From positions 1-40,820 of the forward strand of contig NZ_JACHIH010000040.1 in NCBI RefSeq assembly GCF_014203125.1: a DNA stretch of 40,820 nucleotides, read 5' to 3'. Below the pieces are notes generated by a model that was not told the origin of the DNA, searched no databases, and saw only the letters and a list, made by a program, of their open reading frames with translations. Positions 17,271 to 26,733 of the stretch are shown piece after piece; the stretch's first letter is position 1, and each line of letters starts with the position of its first letter. This DNA comes from Rhodopseudomonas rhenobacensis (lineage in GTDB: Bacteria; Pseudomonadota; Alphaproteobacteria; Rhizobiales; Xanthobacteraceae). Made by a program: the position numbers and the translations under genes.

Positions 17271-20200
17271 TGGCGCAAAGCCTGAGGGCCGCCCCTCACC
17301 AGCCGGTGCGCGAGCTTCCCTTGACGCAGGCGCAGTCCGGTATCTGGTTCGCACAGAACATCGATCCGGCCAATCCCGTCTTCAATACTGGGCAATATGT
17401 CGAAATCCACGGACCGCTCGACGTCGCGGTATTCGAGGCTGCGGTTCGGCAGCTCGCGATGGAGGCCGATGGCGTGTCCGTTCGCATCACCAGCAAGGAT
17501 GTGCAGATCGTCGAGGAGCGCAATCGACCGCTGCTTCAGGTGGAAGATATGACGCTTCGGAACGATCCGAAGGCCGATGCCCTGACGGCCATGCAAACGG
17601 ATATGAACAGCCCCCTCGATCTGGCAAGCGGGCCACTTGCGCGGCAGGTGCTCTTTCGCCTCGGCGCAGAACGTTACATCTGGTATCAACGCATGCACCA
17701 TGTGGTGACGGACGGGTTCGCGACAGGTCTCGTTACCCAGCGCATTGCGGAGATCTACAACGCCACGGTCGCCGGCGGACCGACAGGCACCGAACTGACC
17801 GCTCTCGATGTCGCCATTGACGAAGAGAAGACGTATCGCGGATCGGAACGAGCCGGGCGGGATACAAACTATTGGCAGGAAGCCTTGCGCGATATGCCGG
17901 AGGTGACAGGTCTGAAGGCGGGGCTGGCGCGCTCCGCATCATCCTACGACCACGTCGAAAGAATGCTTGCACCGGATATTTGCGACAGCCTGCTGCGCCT
18001 TGCGCGCACGACGCAACTGTCCTGGGCCGATCTTCTGACCGCGCTGGCCGGAGCTTATTTCGCGCGCCATGTCAGACGCAATGAAATCACGATCGGCGTG
18101 CCCTTCATGGGGCGTTTCGGCTCGCCGGCGGCTCGTGTTCCGACGATATTGATGAACATATTGCCGCTGTGCCTCGACATCGACGAGGAGGGAGAGCTTG
18201 TCCAATGGCTCGCGAAGGCAGCCGGTCGAATGGCGCGAGATCGCCGCCACGGACGCCATCGCAGCGAACAGATGCGTCGCGACCTTGGACTCATTGGGGG
18301 CCAACGACGGCTCTTCGGTCCTCTTGTCAACATTTTGCCCTTCGATGCGCTCCCACGGCTTGCTGGACTGGAAACGAGACTTACCACTTTGGGAACAGGG
18401 CCGGTTGACGACATCAACTTCACCTTTCGCGGCGACCCGGCGGTCCGGTGTCTCAGCCTTGAAGTTGATACCAATCCCCTTCTCTATGAGGCAGGCGAGA
18501 CCGAGAGCCACGCCAAGCGGCTTGCCAATTTCGTCGGCAGGGCCGTCGAGGCGGCTCTTGCGGGCCGGTCATTGTGCGAGGTTGCGACGGTCACGGAAGA
18601 GGAACGTCGTTGGCTGCTCGAGGGTCTGAACGATACCGCGCATCCGGTCACGGACAGGACGCTGTCGCAGTTACTTGAGGACAGCTTCGTTTCCTATGCC
18701 GACAGGTCGGCGCTACGCTTCGGTGGCAGATCTCTCACCTACGCCGAACTTGATCGCCATACCGCGGCGTTGGCAGAGGCGCTTGTCGAGCGCGGGGCCG
18801 GACGTAATGCGATCGTGGCCGTGACGCTGCCGCGCTCGCTCGATCTTGTCGTGGCGCTGATCGCGATTCTGCGCGCGGGTGCGGCCTATATGCCGCTCGA
18901 TCTTGGCCATCCGCGGGAGCGGCTGGACAGAATCCTGGCGTCGTCGCGCCCGACTCTCGTTCTTGGTGCCGAGGACAGCGAGCCACTCGGTACGATCGAG
19001 ATGTTTTCGCCGCCTGCCTGGCCGACCAAGCCGCAAGGTCGCACTCTTGGGCAGACAACCGGCGAGAGTGCGGCCTATGTGATCTATACGTCTGGCTCCA
19101 CTGGCGAGCCGAAGGGCGTCGTTATCGAGCACACGGCGATCGTTAACCGGCTCGAATGGATGCGGCAGCATTACGACTTCAGCTGTGACGATGTCATCCT
19201 GCAAAAGACCCCGATGACGTTCGACGTTTCCGTTTGGGAATTCTTCCTTGCCTTCCTTTCTGGCGGAATCCTCGTGATTGCCCCGCCCGATGCGCACAAG
19301 GACCCGAAGGCCATAGCGCAGATCATCCGCGACGAGAGGATCACGACGATCCATTTCGTGCCCTCGATGTTGTCGGCCTTTCTGGCGGAACCCGGTTCGC
19401 GCGGTCTCGCGATGAAGCGGGTGTTCTGCAGCGGTGAGGAGCTCACGGCCGATTTGCGCGATCGCTTTCTTGAGCGAATGACGGCGGAACTCCACAATCT
19501 CTATGGTCCGACCGAAGCCGCGGTCGACGTCAGCTATTGGCCGGCCGTCGCAGGCGATTCCTCGCGCCCGGTCCCTATCGGCTACCCGGTCTGGAACACA
19601 CGCCTTTACGTGCTTGACGACCATCTGAGACCTGTGCCGGTCGGCGTCGAGGGGCATCTCTATCTTGCCGGAGTTCAACTGGCGCGCGAATATCTCGGCC
19701 AGAAAGAGCTGACAGCGAAACACTTCGTCGCTGATCCCTTCCATCCCGGAGAGCGGATGTATCGCACCGGCGACCTCGCGCGTGTTCGCGCTGATGGCGC
19801 GGTCCTCTATCTCGGACGCTCCGATCATCAGATCAAATTGCGCGGCCTGCGCATCGAACTCGGCGAAATTAAAGCGGCAATCCTGTCTCATCCGGTGGTG
19901 ACACAGGCGGTGGTTGTCCTGTGGGAGGACCAAGCGGGAGAACAACGCATAGTTGCCTATGCTACCCTGGAAAGTGGCGAGGTGGACAATGGAGCCGAGG
20001 ATGTCATTCTTGCCCACGCCAGACGCTTTCTACCGGACTACATGATGCCCTCGGCAATCGTCATGCTCCACGCGCTGCCGGTGAGCAGCAACGGCAAGCT
20101 CGATCGCAGGCTACTGCCGGCACCTGTCTTCGCCGGCGGTCGCGGCCACGCGCCTGCCACGGAAAATGAAAAGCTCGTTGCCATGCTGTTCGAGCGGGTC

Positions 20201-21217
20201 TTGCAGGCTGAGGGGCCCTTTCAGGTGGATGATGATTTCTTTGATCTCGGCGGGCATTCGCTCCTGGCGGTGGAGCTGATGCTGTATCTGCGTGAAACGA
20301 CCGGTCATGAACCGGGCATCGGCGTGCTCTTCGAGCATTCCACCATCGGCAAGCTCGCCAAATATCTGGATCGAGGGTCAACGAGCGAGGGCGCGGGACT
20401 GCAGCCGCTGGTCAAGCTGAACGCGGCGGAGCGGGGCAGGGCGCCGGTCTTCATGCTCCATCCGGCCGGCGGGCTTTGCTGGTGCTACAACGGACTAGCC
20501 CGCGCGCTCGGTGCCGACAGGCCCGCCTGGGGTGTTCAGGCTCTGGCACTCAGTCCTGATGAGCAAGCGCCGGAAAGCCTTGATGATATGGCGCGCGACT
20601 ATGCGCGCCGCATCGCGTTCATCTCAGACCGACAGATGATTCACGTCGTCGGCTGGTCGATCGGTGGTATCCTTGCGCAAGCGATCGCGGTGCATTTGGT
20701 AGAGATGGGGCAGAAGGTCGGCGTTGTTGCCATGCTGGACGCCTATCCCTGTGATTGCTGGCGCGATGAGCCGGATCCCGGGCCGGGTGCCGAATTGAAG
20801 GCACTGCTTGCGATCGGCGGCCACGATCCCGACGGACTGCCGGAACTGGCGCTGACGCGCGAGGCGGTTATGACTTTTCTTGCGGAAAGCGAAAGTCCGC
20901 TCGGTTGGCTGCCCGGCGCGGCGCTCGATGGCATGGTCCGGGTCGTGGCCCTCAACAATCGCCTGGTGCGTGGGCATCGCCATAGCCGCTACGATGGTCC
21001 AGTGTTACACTTTCGGGCGGCCGGAGATCAAGCCGACGACCGGACAGACCTTCGGCCGGAAAGCTGGATTCCCTACGTCGGATCACTCGATATCCGGGAT
21101 GTCCCTCTCGTTCACGCACACATGACTGGCTCTGAAGCCGTGCTCCATGTCGCGCCTGCGCTGAAGGCAGCGCTTTTGGAGCACGAGATGGGAAGAGCAG
21201 AGGGAGATAAACCGTGA
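17267..21217 (+). CDS. entF: EntF-type nonribosomal peptide synthetase (C-A-T-TE), serine-activating
   Basis: The 1316-residue product is close in length to E. coli EntF. The condensation domain has HHVVTDG (144-150). The adenylation domain has YTSGSTGEPKG (about 607-617) and YGPTE. Reading the specificity positions by eye gives D-V-W-H-F-S-L-V-D-K, which I recall as the EntF serine code. The carrier Ser is about 998 (LGGHSLL) and the thioesterase Ser about 1131 (GWSIGG). One module with a thioesterase suggests iterative assembly of dihydroxybenzoyl-serine into an enterobactin-like ester, but the ring size is not readable. The start at 17267 has GGAGG upstream and overlaps the carrier gene by ATGA. 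No MbtH-like partner is encoded nearby. Confidence 0.96.
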   Translation: MMAQSLRAAPHQPVRELPLTQAQSGIWFAQNIDPANPVFNTGQYVEIHGPLDVAVFEAAVRQLAMEADGVSVRITSKDVQIVEERNRPLLQVEDMTLRNDPKADALTAMQTDMNSPLDLASGPLARQVLFRLGAERYIWYQRMHHVVTDGFATGLVTQRIAEIYNATVAGGPTGTELTALDVAIDEEKTYRGSERAGRDTNYWQEALRDMPEVTGLKAGLARSASSYDHVERMLAPDICDSLLRLARTTQLSWADLLTALAGAYFARHVRRNEITIGVPFMGRFGSPAARVPTILMNILPLCLDIDEEGELVQWLAKAAGRMARDRRHGRHRSEQMRRDLGLIGGQRRLFGPLVNILPFDALPRLAGLETRLTTLGTGPVDDINFTFRGDPAVRCLSLEVDTNPLLYEAGETESHAKRLANFVGRAVEAALAGRSLCEVATVTEEERRWLLEGLNDTAHPVTDRTLSQLLEDSFVSYADRSALRFGGRSLTYAELDRHTAALAEALVERGAGRNAIVAVTLPRSLDLVVALIAILRAGAAYMPLDLGHPRERLDRILASSRPTLVLGAEDSEPLGTIEMFSPPAWPTKPQGRTLGQTTGESAAYVIYTSGSTGEPKGVVIEHTAIVNRLEWMRQHYDFSCDDVILQKTPMTFDVSVWEFFLAFLSGGILVIAPPDAHKDPKAIAQIIRDERITTIHFVPSMLSAFLAEPGSRGLAMKRVFCSGEELTADLRDRFLERMTAELHNLYGPTEAAVDVSYWPAVAGDSSRPVPIGYPVWNTRLYVLDDHLRPVPVGVEGHLYLAGVQLAREYLGQKELTAKHFVADPFHPGERMYRTGDLARVRADGAVLYLGRSDHQIKLRGLRIELGEIKAAILSHPVVTQAVVVLWEDQAGEQRIVAYATLESGEVDNGAEDVILAHARRFLPDYMMPSAIVMLHALPVSSNGKLDRRLLPAPVFAGGRGHAPATENEKLVAMLFERVLQAEGPFQVDDDFFDLGGHSLLAVELMLYLRETTGHEPGIGVLFEHSTIGKLAKYLDRGSTSEGAGLQPLVKLNAAERGRAPVFMLHPAGGLCWCYNGLARALGADRPAWGVQALALSPDEQAPESLDDMARDYARRIAFISDRQMIHVVGWSIGGILAQAIAVHLVEMGQKVGVVAMLDAYPCDCWRDEPDPGPGAELKALLAIGGHDPDGLPELALTREAVMTFLAESESPLGWLPGAALDGMVRVVALNNRLVRGHRHSRYDGPVLHFRAAGDQADDRTDLRPESWIPYVGSLDIRDVPLVHAHMTGSEAVLHVAPALKAALLEHEMGRAEGDKP

Positions 21218-21975
21218 GCGAGTTCGAAGGCAAGACGGCGTTCTTGACGGGCGCAGCCGGCGGGATCGGGCTTGCGGTAGTCAAGGCGCTGTTGCGGGAG
21301 GGCGCGACAGTCTTTGCCACCGATACTTCGACGGCTGCGCTGGTTGAACTTGCCTGCGACAATCTCTTCGCTCACTCGCTCGACGTGACGCAAGGCGCCG
21401 ACGTGGAACGCGTTATCGGAGAGATGGCCGCGCAATGCGGTGGCATCGACTTCGGCGTCAATGTTGCTGGCGTGCTTTCCACGACCGCGGTCGTGGAAAC
21501 GAGCGACGCGGAATGGGAACGAGTCTTTGCTGTCAACGTGGCCGGGGTGTTCCATGTTTCCCGAGCGCTTGCCCGCCGTATGGCGCCGCGTCGCAAGGGC
21601 AGTCTCGTCACGGTGAGCTCCAATGCCGCGGGTATTCCGCGCAAGAATATGGCAGCCTATGCGGCGTCGAAAGCGGCTGCGACCATGTTCACCCGTTGCC
21701 TTGGTCTGGAACTGGCCGAGTATGGCATTCGCTGCAATATCGTAGCTCCCGGATCGACGCTGACGCCGATGCAGACGGGCATGTGGAGCGACGAGTGCGG
21801 TGGAGAGCGGGTGATCGAGGGCTCCCTCGAGAATTTCAAGACCGGCATTCCGCTTCGCAAGCTTGCGACGCCGGAGGATATCGCCAATTCGATCCTGTTC
21901 CTCCTATCGGAGAAAGCAGGGCATATCACGATGACCGATATCTATGTCGACGGAGGTGCAACGCTCCATGCCTGA
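21214..21975 (+). CDS. entA: 2,3-dihydro-2,3-dihydroxybenzoate dehydrogenase
   Basis: This 253-residue short-chain dehydrogenase oxidises the EntB product to 2,3-dihydroxybenzoate with NAD. Rossmann motif TGAAGGIG lies at 12-19, NVAG at about 83-86, the catalytic Ser near 135-136, and Tyr149/Lys153 in YAASK. The GTG start at 21214 overlaps the entF stop (GTGA). On sequence alone it could be any SDR; the position inside a complete ent set identifies it. Its end overlaps the esterase gene by 8 bp. Confidence 0.93.
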   Translation: MSEFEGKTAFLTGAAGGIGLAVVKALLREGATVFATDTSTAALVELACDNLFAHSLDVTQGADVERVIGEMAAQCGGIDFGVNVAGVLSTTAVVETSDAEWERVFAVNVAGVFHVSRALARRMAPRRKGSLVTVSSNAAGIPRKNMAAYAASKAAATMFTRCLGLELAEYGIRCNIVAPGSTLTPMQTGMWSDECGGERVIEGSLENFKTGIPLRKLATPEDIANSILFLLSEKAGHITMTDIYVDGGATLHA

Positions 21976-22888
21976 GAAAGCCGTGAGAGAGACCCGAGGG
22001 AGCGCGGCAACGAGCAACGACCTGGCGGGCATGTCGGTAGCTGAATCGCTCGTCATGCCGGGTTGCTCAAGATTTGCATTGCGCTCGTCAGAAACGGGGC
22101 TGCATTACGAGATATTCGTCTATGTCCCGGAAATAGAGCCGCCCGTTGGCGGCTTTCCGGTTATCTATGTGCTGGACGGCAATTCGGATTTCATCACCGT
22201 CGCGGAGACCGTGCGGCGGGTCTCTCGGCGTCCAATGGCGACCGGCATCGTTCCGGCGATTGTCGTCGGCATAGGCTATCCCAATACGAATGGATACAAT
22301 GCCGATCGCCGCCATCTGGACTTCACGCGCGGGCCCGCGGATGCGAGCGTATTTCCGGACAAGGCAGGTGGCTGCGGCGGCCAGGCCGCCTACCTCCGCC
22401 TTCTGGGAAATCAGTTGCTACCGCATGTCCAGTCGCGGTTCAACGCCGACCCGGACCGTCGCATTCTTCTGGGACACTCTCTCGCCGGCTATTTCGTGCT
22501 GGACCTGCTGTCGCAGCGGCCGGACATGTTCAACGGCTATATCAGCTTCAGCCCCTCGGTCTGGTGGGACAGAAAGGGCTTATCGCGGGCGTTGGCGTCA
22601 GCAAACGCCATCACGCGGCCGATCCGCCTCTTTACGGCGGTCGGCCGCTGGGAGCAGGAACTTGCGCCCTGGCAGGTGATGGAAAAATTCGGCAACCAGT
22701 ATCATGATATCCGCAAAGCTCGCCGCATGATCGACAATGCGCGCGAAATTTCAGGTGAGGTCAGTGCGGCGTTCGGCGCGCAGGCGGATGTGCGGTTTGA
22801 ACTCGGCGAGAACGATGATCATTCGACCATCGTCACAGCAATGCTCTGTCATGCTCTCCGTTTCGCCGGAGCCGCTTTTGCTCCTTGA
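21968..22888 (+). CDS. siderophore esterase, Fes/IroE/BesA-like alpha/beta hydrolase
   Basis: The 306-residue product has an esterase-D-type hydrolase fold. The nucleophile is Ser171 in GHSLAG, and the His is probably 285 in ENDDHST. The phrase FPVIYVLDGN with a later SPSVWW is typical of ferric-enterobactin and bacillibactin esterases. No signal peptide is seen, so cytoplasmic cleavage of imported ferric siderophore is likely. The N-terminal domain of E. coli Fes is absent. The ATG at 21968 lies within the entA end with GGAGG upstream; a GTG at 21944 is in frame. It is the last gene of the biosynthetic operon. Confidence 0.88.
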   Translation: MPEKAVRETRGSAATSNDLAGMSVAESLVMPGCSRFALRSSETGLHYEIFVYVPEIEPPVGGFPVIYVLDGNSDFITVAETVRRVSRRPMATGIVPAIVVGIGYPNTNGYNADRRHLDFTRGPADASVFPDKAGGCGGQAAYLRLLGNQLLPHVQSRFNADPDRRILLGHSLAGYFVLDLLSQRPDMFNGYISFSPSVWWDRKGLSRALASANAITRPIRLFTAVGRWEQELAPWQVMEKFGNQYHDIRKARRMIDNAREISGEVSAAFGAQADVRFELGENDDHSTIVTAMLCHALRFAGAAFAP

Positions 22889-23214
22889 AAGCCGATATTT
22901 GCAAGGTCGGCGTCCGCATCCGATCAGATCGCCCCGTCGACACTGACAAACGGGGGACGACGAGAGTATGTCACGATCTAAGCGTCGATCTCGTCGATCT
23001 CATGGATATCACGCAACATTTCGGTCGTGATGAGCGAGGAGGTGGCACTGCTCGCGGCGCTAAGTATCCATGGCAGGATCGGTTCTGGCGTTGCGGGCTT
23101 GAGCTGATCATCCTGAGCGAATTTAGAAAACATTCAATCTGATCGCTCGATCATAGCCCTCTGCCGAGGAGGAGTCTAAGTTGAACCTGTGCCTGATGTT
23201 GGAGGTTCGCCATC
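22889..23214 (+). other. intergenic stretch before the AraC regulator
   Basis: No supported gene; the frame from 22885 to 23142 has no recognisable family. A loose iron-box-like sequence, TTTAGAAAACATTCAAT, lies at 23122-23138. GGAGG at 23201-23205 serves the AraC start. No obvious terminator is seen after the esterase gene. Confidence 0.45.
23122..23138 (+). promoter_or_regulatory. possible Irr/iron-box-like site
   Basis: TTTAGAA followed by an imperfect inverted half lies about 77 bp upstream of the AraC start. As I recall it, the Irr-controlled iron box of related bacteria has TTTAGAA-type half-sites. The right half matches poorly, so this is a weak candidate suggested mainly by its iron-uptake context. 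Confidence 0.22.
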
Positions 23215-24129
23215 GTGGACTTGCGATGCGGTGGTCTTGAGAACGGGAGAATTGTGACGGGACCGATGACCACCGAGGGAGTGGATCTGAACGAGCGGGT
23301 AATCATGATGTCGGGCGGTTTCGTCATGGCCGTTGGAATCAACCGCTTCGATCAGCCCAAGCGGGTCAATACGGCCCTGCCTGCGGGCATCAAGACCGTT
23401 GTTCTCTTGAGCGGCCATTTGCAGATCAGCGTCGGCGGCGGCCGCGGGCGCGAGGTGCGCGGGCCGATCGTGCTGCTGATCCGCAGCTCGGCGGATGCTG
23501 ACCGAGACCAGGTCTTCGCGGCCCATGTGCCGATCCGCTATCTAATTGTGCAGATGAACGAGGGCGTGCTCGGCGCTGAACTGACGGATGCGCTCGATCG
23601 GTCGTTTGCCGCGATTGGAGGCGCAAGCCATAGCGGTGCGCAGCTTGCTTCCTGTCCGGCCAACCGCGCGCTGCAGGTGCTGGTGTCGCAGATCACGAAC
23701 TGTCCGATCCGTGGCCCCGAGCGCGAGCTCTATCTTTGCGGCAAAGCGATGCAGCTCGTGGCGCTCGCGATCTCCTCCTGCACGACCCAGGCAAGCGACG
23801 CCGACGGCCGGCTCGCGGCGCGCGATATTGAGCGGATCCGCAAGGCGCGCGAACTGCTGGTGGCCTCCATGCGCGACGCGCCAAGCCTCGACTCGCTGGC
23901 GCAGCAGGTCGGCCTCAATGTGCGGAAGCTCTCGTCCGGCTTCCGCCAGGTCTATGGCGCGAGCGTGTTCGGCTTCCTCCAGGAATACCGGCTGGAGCAG
24001 GCTTACAAGCTGATCTCGACCGACGAAATGAGCGTGTCGGAAGCAGCCTTCCACGTCGGTTATGGCGCCTCCCATTTCACCACCATCTTCCGCAAGCGCT
24101 TCGGCGTCTCGCCGAGCAGCCTGCGTTGA
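23215..24129 (+). CDS. AraC-family transcriptional regulator, siderophore type (PchR-like)
   Basis: This 304-residue regulator starts at a GTG with GGAGG 9 bases upstream. The N-terminal 200 residues form a sensor domain without a named motif. The C-terminus carries the double AraC helix-turn-helix: SLDSLAQQVGLNVRKLSSGF, then SVSEAAFHVGYGASHFTTIF and the closing RKRFGVSPSSLR. Its position between the biosynthesis genes and the receptor suggests it senses the ferric siderophore and activates uptake, as PchR-type regulators do. This is inference from context. The 67-bp repeat begins 26 bp after its stop. Confidence 0.9.
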   Translation: MDLRCGGLENGRIVTGPMTTEGVDLNERVIMMSGGFVMAVGINRFDQPKRVNTALPAGIKTVVLLSGHLQISVGGGRGREVRGPIVLLIRSSADADRDQVFAAHVPIRYLIVQMNEGVLGAELTDALDRSFAAIGGASHSGAQLASCPANRALQVLVSQITNCPIRGPERELYLCGKAMQLVALAISSCTTQASDADGRLAARDIERIRKARELLVASMRDAPSLDSLAQQVGLNVRKLSSGFRQVYGASVFGFLQEYRLEQAYKLISTDEMSVSEAAFHVGYGASHFTTIFRKRFGVSPSSLR

Positions 24130-24154
24130 CGGCAGGACCAGCCACATCCTCTGC

Positions 24155-24221
24155 CAGTTTTTAGGTCTCCTAACGTCGAGCGAAAGCGAGAGTCCGGCGA
24201 GCGAAAGTCCGCCCCTAGGTC
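24155..24221 (+). repeat. 67-bp repeat, copy 2
   Basis: It matches 12542-12608 at 60 of 67 positions. The left end holds a perfect inverted repeat TTAGG-TCT-CCTAA. The middle has CGAGCGAAAG twice, 11 bases apart. It lies about 70 bp upstream of the TonB-dependent receptor start, in the same orientation relative to its downstream gene as copy 1. Confidence 0.8.
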
Positions 24222-24293
24222 CAGTTTACCCATCGTGCAACACCGGATGCAGCGCGGCGCGGGGTGCGGCGGCGGATTTTTTGGAAGATGGGG

Positions 24294-26663
24294 ATGATGA
24301 CATTTTCTCGCGGAAAGTGGATGCTCTACACCTCGGTGCTGGTTATCGCAGACCAGTGGCCCGGGGCTCTTCATGTCGCTCACGCGCAATCGACGAATGG
24401 GGCAAGCCTCCCGCTGATCGTGGTCGAGAGTCCCGCACCGCGGGCTCCGCGCCGTCCGGTGCGCGCCACGTCGCCCGCGCAGCGCGCAGCCGCCATTAGC
24501 CAGCCGAAGCAGGTCGCGGCATCGGTTGTACCGAAGGAGACGGCAGGCGGACCGGTACGGGGCATAGTCGCCCATCGCACCGGCACCGGATCGAAGACCG
24601 ACAGCTCGATAATGGAGACGCCGCAGTCGATCACGGTTGTGACCCGTGAGCAGATGACGTCCCAGGGCGCCCGCTCGATCGCCGAGGCCCTGCGTTACGA
24701 ACCAGGTGTCATCTCGGAGACCCGCGTCGGTGACCGCTTTGACAACGTGTTCATCCGCGGCTTCGGCGGCTTCGGCGCGAACGCCAACTATCTGCATTTT
24801 TGGGATGGCCTGCGGTTGCCGCGCGGCATCAACTTTGCGATGCCGTCGGTCGATCCGTATCTTCTGGAGCGGGTCGAGATCCTGCGCGGCCCGGCTTCGG
24901 TGCTCTACGGCCAGAACAATCTCGGCGGGATGGTCAATTTGATCAGCAAGAGACCGTCGGCGACGCCGCAGGGCGAGGTGTTTGCCCGCGTCGGCGATCA
25001 CAACCGCATCGAAGGCGGCTTTGACGTCAGCGGTCCCATCACCCAGGACGGGCAATTGCTCTATCGGCTGATCGGGCTCGGACGCAAGGCCGACACCGAG
25101 GTCAACTACACCAGCACCGAGCGCGAGTTCATCGCGCCGATGATTACGTGGCGGCCGACGGCCGACACGACCTTCACCGTGCGCGCGGTGCACAGCCGCG
25201 ATCCCTCGACCTACCAGCCGAACTGGCTGCCGGCGCTCGGCACGCTCCGGGTCAACGCCAACGGACAAATTCCGCGCAATTTCTTCGCGGGCCATCCGAA
25301 CTACAACAGCTACAGCCGCACGCAGGACTCCATTGCCTACGAGTTCGAGCATCATCTCGACGAGACGTGGACGGTCCGCCAGAACTTCCGCTATATGAAC
25401 CTATCGAGCGAAATAAAGGCGCTCTCGGTGACCGGCTTCGGCGCGGGTTCGACTTGCGGTGCGGGCACCACGGCCAATGTTTGCATCGGCCGTCAGAGTA
25501 CGCACTACATTGAGAACCTTCAGGCCGCCACCATCGACAACCAGGCCGAAGCGAAGTTCGCCACCGGCTGGCTCCAGCACACCGTGCTGGCTGGCGTCGA
25601 TTTCCAGAAGAGTTCGTCGGATGCTACCTTCGGCAACGGCGCCACCACCTATGTCAACTATCTCAATCCGAGCTATGGCACGATCGCCGGGCCGGCTTTG
25701 ACGACACAGACGATCCAGGAGCGTGATCAGACCGGCGTCTATCTCCAGGATCAGATTCGGCTCGGCAAGCTCGCCGCCGTGATCGGCGTCCGCAATGATT
25801 GGGCCAATGCGACCTCGGATACACGCACGATCGCGACCGGCGTCTATACCAACCGCAGCCACCCCTCCGATTCCGCGACGACCTGGCGCACCGGCCTGAC
25901 CTACCTGTTCGACAACGGCCTCGCGCCCTACGTCAGCTATGCGACCTCGTTCGAGCCGACCATCGGCACGGACTACACCGGCACAGCCTTCGTGCCGACG
26001 ACCGGCGAGCAGTTTGAGGTCGGTGTCAAATATCAGCCCAACGGCTTCGACGGCTTCGTCATGCTGTCGCTTTACGACATCACGCAGAACAACGTGCTGA
26101 CCATGGATACGGCGCATCTCTACGCCGCCTATCCGGCCTGCACCCAGTCCGGCATCAACTGCCAGATCCAGCAGGGACAGGTGCGTTCCAAAGGCGTCGA
26201 GCTCAGCGCCAAGCTGACGCCGATCCCCGGCTTCGACGTCATCGCGGCGGTTGCCCACAACGAGATCGAGATCACCAAGAGCACGCAGGTGGTCAGTGGC
26301 ATCTCGATCCAGGGCAAGGTGCCGGTCGGCGCGCCCGCCAACACCGCCTCATTGTGGGCTGACTACACCATCCAGAGCGGTCAGATGATGGGCTTCGGCT
26401 TCGGCGGCGGCGTCCGCTACGTCGGTGAATCTTTCGGCGACAACATCAACTCCACGGCGATGATCGTGCCGGCCTATATCCTTGCCGACGCCATGCTGCA
26501 CTACGACCTCAACGGCTTGTCGCCGCAGTTGAAGGGCTGGAAGCTGGCGTTGAACGTCACCAACCTGTTCGACAAGACCTATGTGTCGGCCTGTGCCTCC
26601 GCGATCCAGTGCTTCTATGGCAATGGCCGCTCAACCATGGGGACGATCCGATACCAGTGGTAG
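24294..26663 (+). CDS. TonB-dependent siderophore receptor
   Basis: About 789 residues. A signal peptide ends near residue 32 (HVAHA then Gln). A TonB-box-like segment LPLIVVES follows, then a Pro/Ala/Arg-rich linker of about 70 residues, the plug domain (ETPQSITVVTREQM, ALRYEPGV, FIRGFGG, EILRGPASVLYGQNNLGG), a long beta-barrel and the terminal RYQW strand. The family imports ferric siderophores across the outer membrane; here the substrate is presumably the catecholate made upstream. No extra N-terminal signalling domain is evident, so control through an ECF sigma factor is not indicated. The start among several in-frame ATGs (24288, 24294, 24297) is uncertain; GGAAG lies 6 bases before 24294. 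Confidence 0.94.
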   Translation: MMTFSRGKWMLYTSVLVIADQWPGALHVAHAQSTNGASLPLIVVESPAPRAPRRPVRATSPAQRAAAISQPKQVAASVVPKETAGGPVRGIVAHRTGTGSKTDSSIMETPQSITVVTREQMTSQGARSIAEALRYEPGVISETRVGDRFDNVFIRGFGGFGANANYLHFWDGLRLPRGINFAMPSVDPYLLERVEILRGPASVLYGQNNLGGMVNLISKRPSATPQGEVFARVGDHNRIEGGFDVSGPITQDGQLLYRLIGLGRKADTEVNYTSTEREFIAPMITWRPTADTTFTVRAVHSRDPSTYQPNWLPALGTLRVNANGQIPRNFFAGHPNYNSYSRTQDSIAYEFEHHLDETWTVRQNFRYMNLSSEIKALSVTGFGAGSTCGAGTTANVCIGRQSTHYIENLQAATIDNQAEAKFATGWLQHTVLAGVDFQKSSSDATFGNGATTYVNYLNPSYGTIAGPALTTQTIQERDQTGVYLQDQIRLGKLAAVIGVRNDWANATSDTRTIATGVYTNRSHPSDSATTWRTGLTYLFDNGLAPYVSYATSFEPTIGTDYTGTAFVPTTGEQFEVGVKYQPNGFDGFVMLSLYDITQNNVLTMDTAHLYAAYPACTQSGINCQIQQGQVRSKGVELSAKLTPIPGFDVIAAVAHNEIEITKSTQVVSGISIQGKVPVGAPANTASLWADYTIQSGQMMGFGFGGGVRYVGESFGDNINSTAMIVPAYILADAMLHYDLNGLSPQLKGWKLALNVTNLFDKTYVSACASAIQCFYGNGRSTMGTIRYQW

Positions 26664-26733
26664 GGAATAGCGAACAGCCCATGACCGACGCCAAGCTGCC
26701 CGGTGCTTCGGTGCACGACATGCGCTCGACGGT

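Noticed and set aside
22885-23142. An 85-codon plus-strand frame after the esterase gene
   Set aside because: It starts inside the esterase stop region, has no ribosome-binding site or recognisable family, and appears to be chance.
12542-24221. The two 67-bp repeats as attachment sites or insertion-sequence ends of a mobile island
   Set aside because: Copy 2 lies in the middle of the siderophore locus, not at its end; no integrase or transposase gene is present and no target duplication is visible.
24060-25355. A 431-codon minus-strand frame across the receptor start and repeat copy 2
   Set aside because: It runs opposite the TonB-dependent receptor N-terminus, and its translation has no recognisable domain. 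Its similarity to the minus-strand frame at 12216-12731 comes only from the 67-bp repeat.
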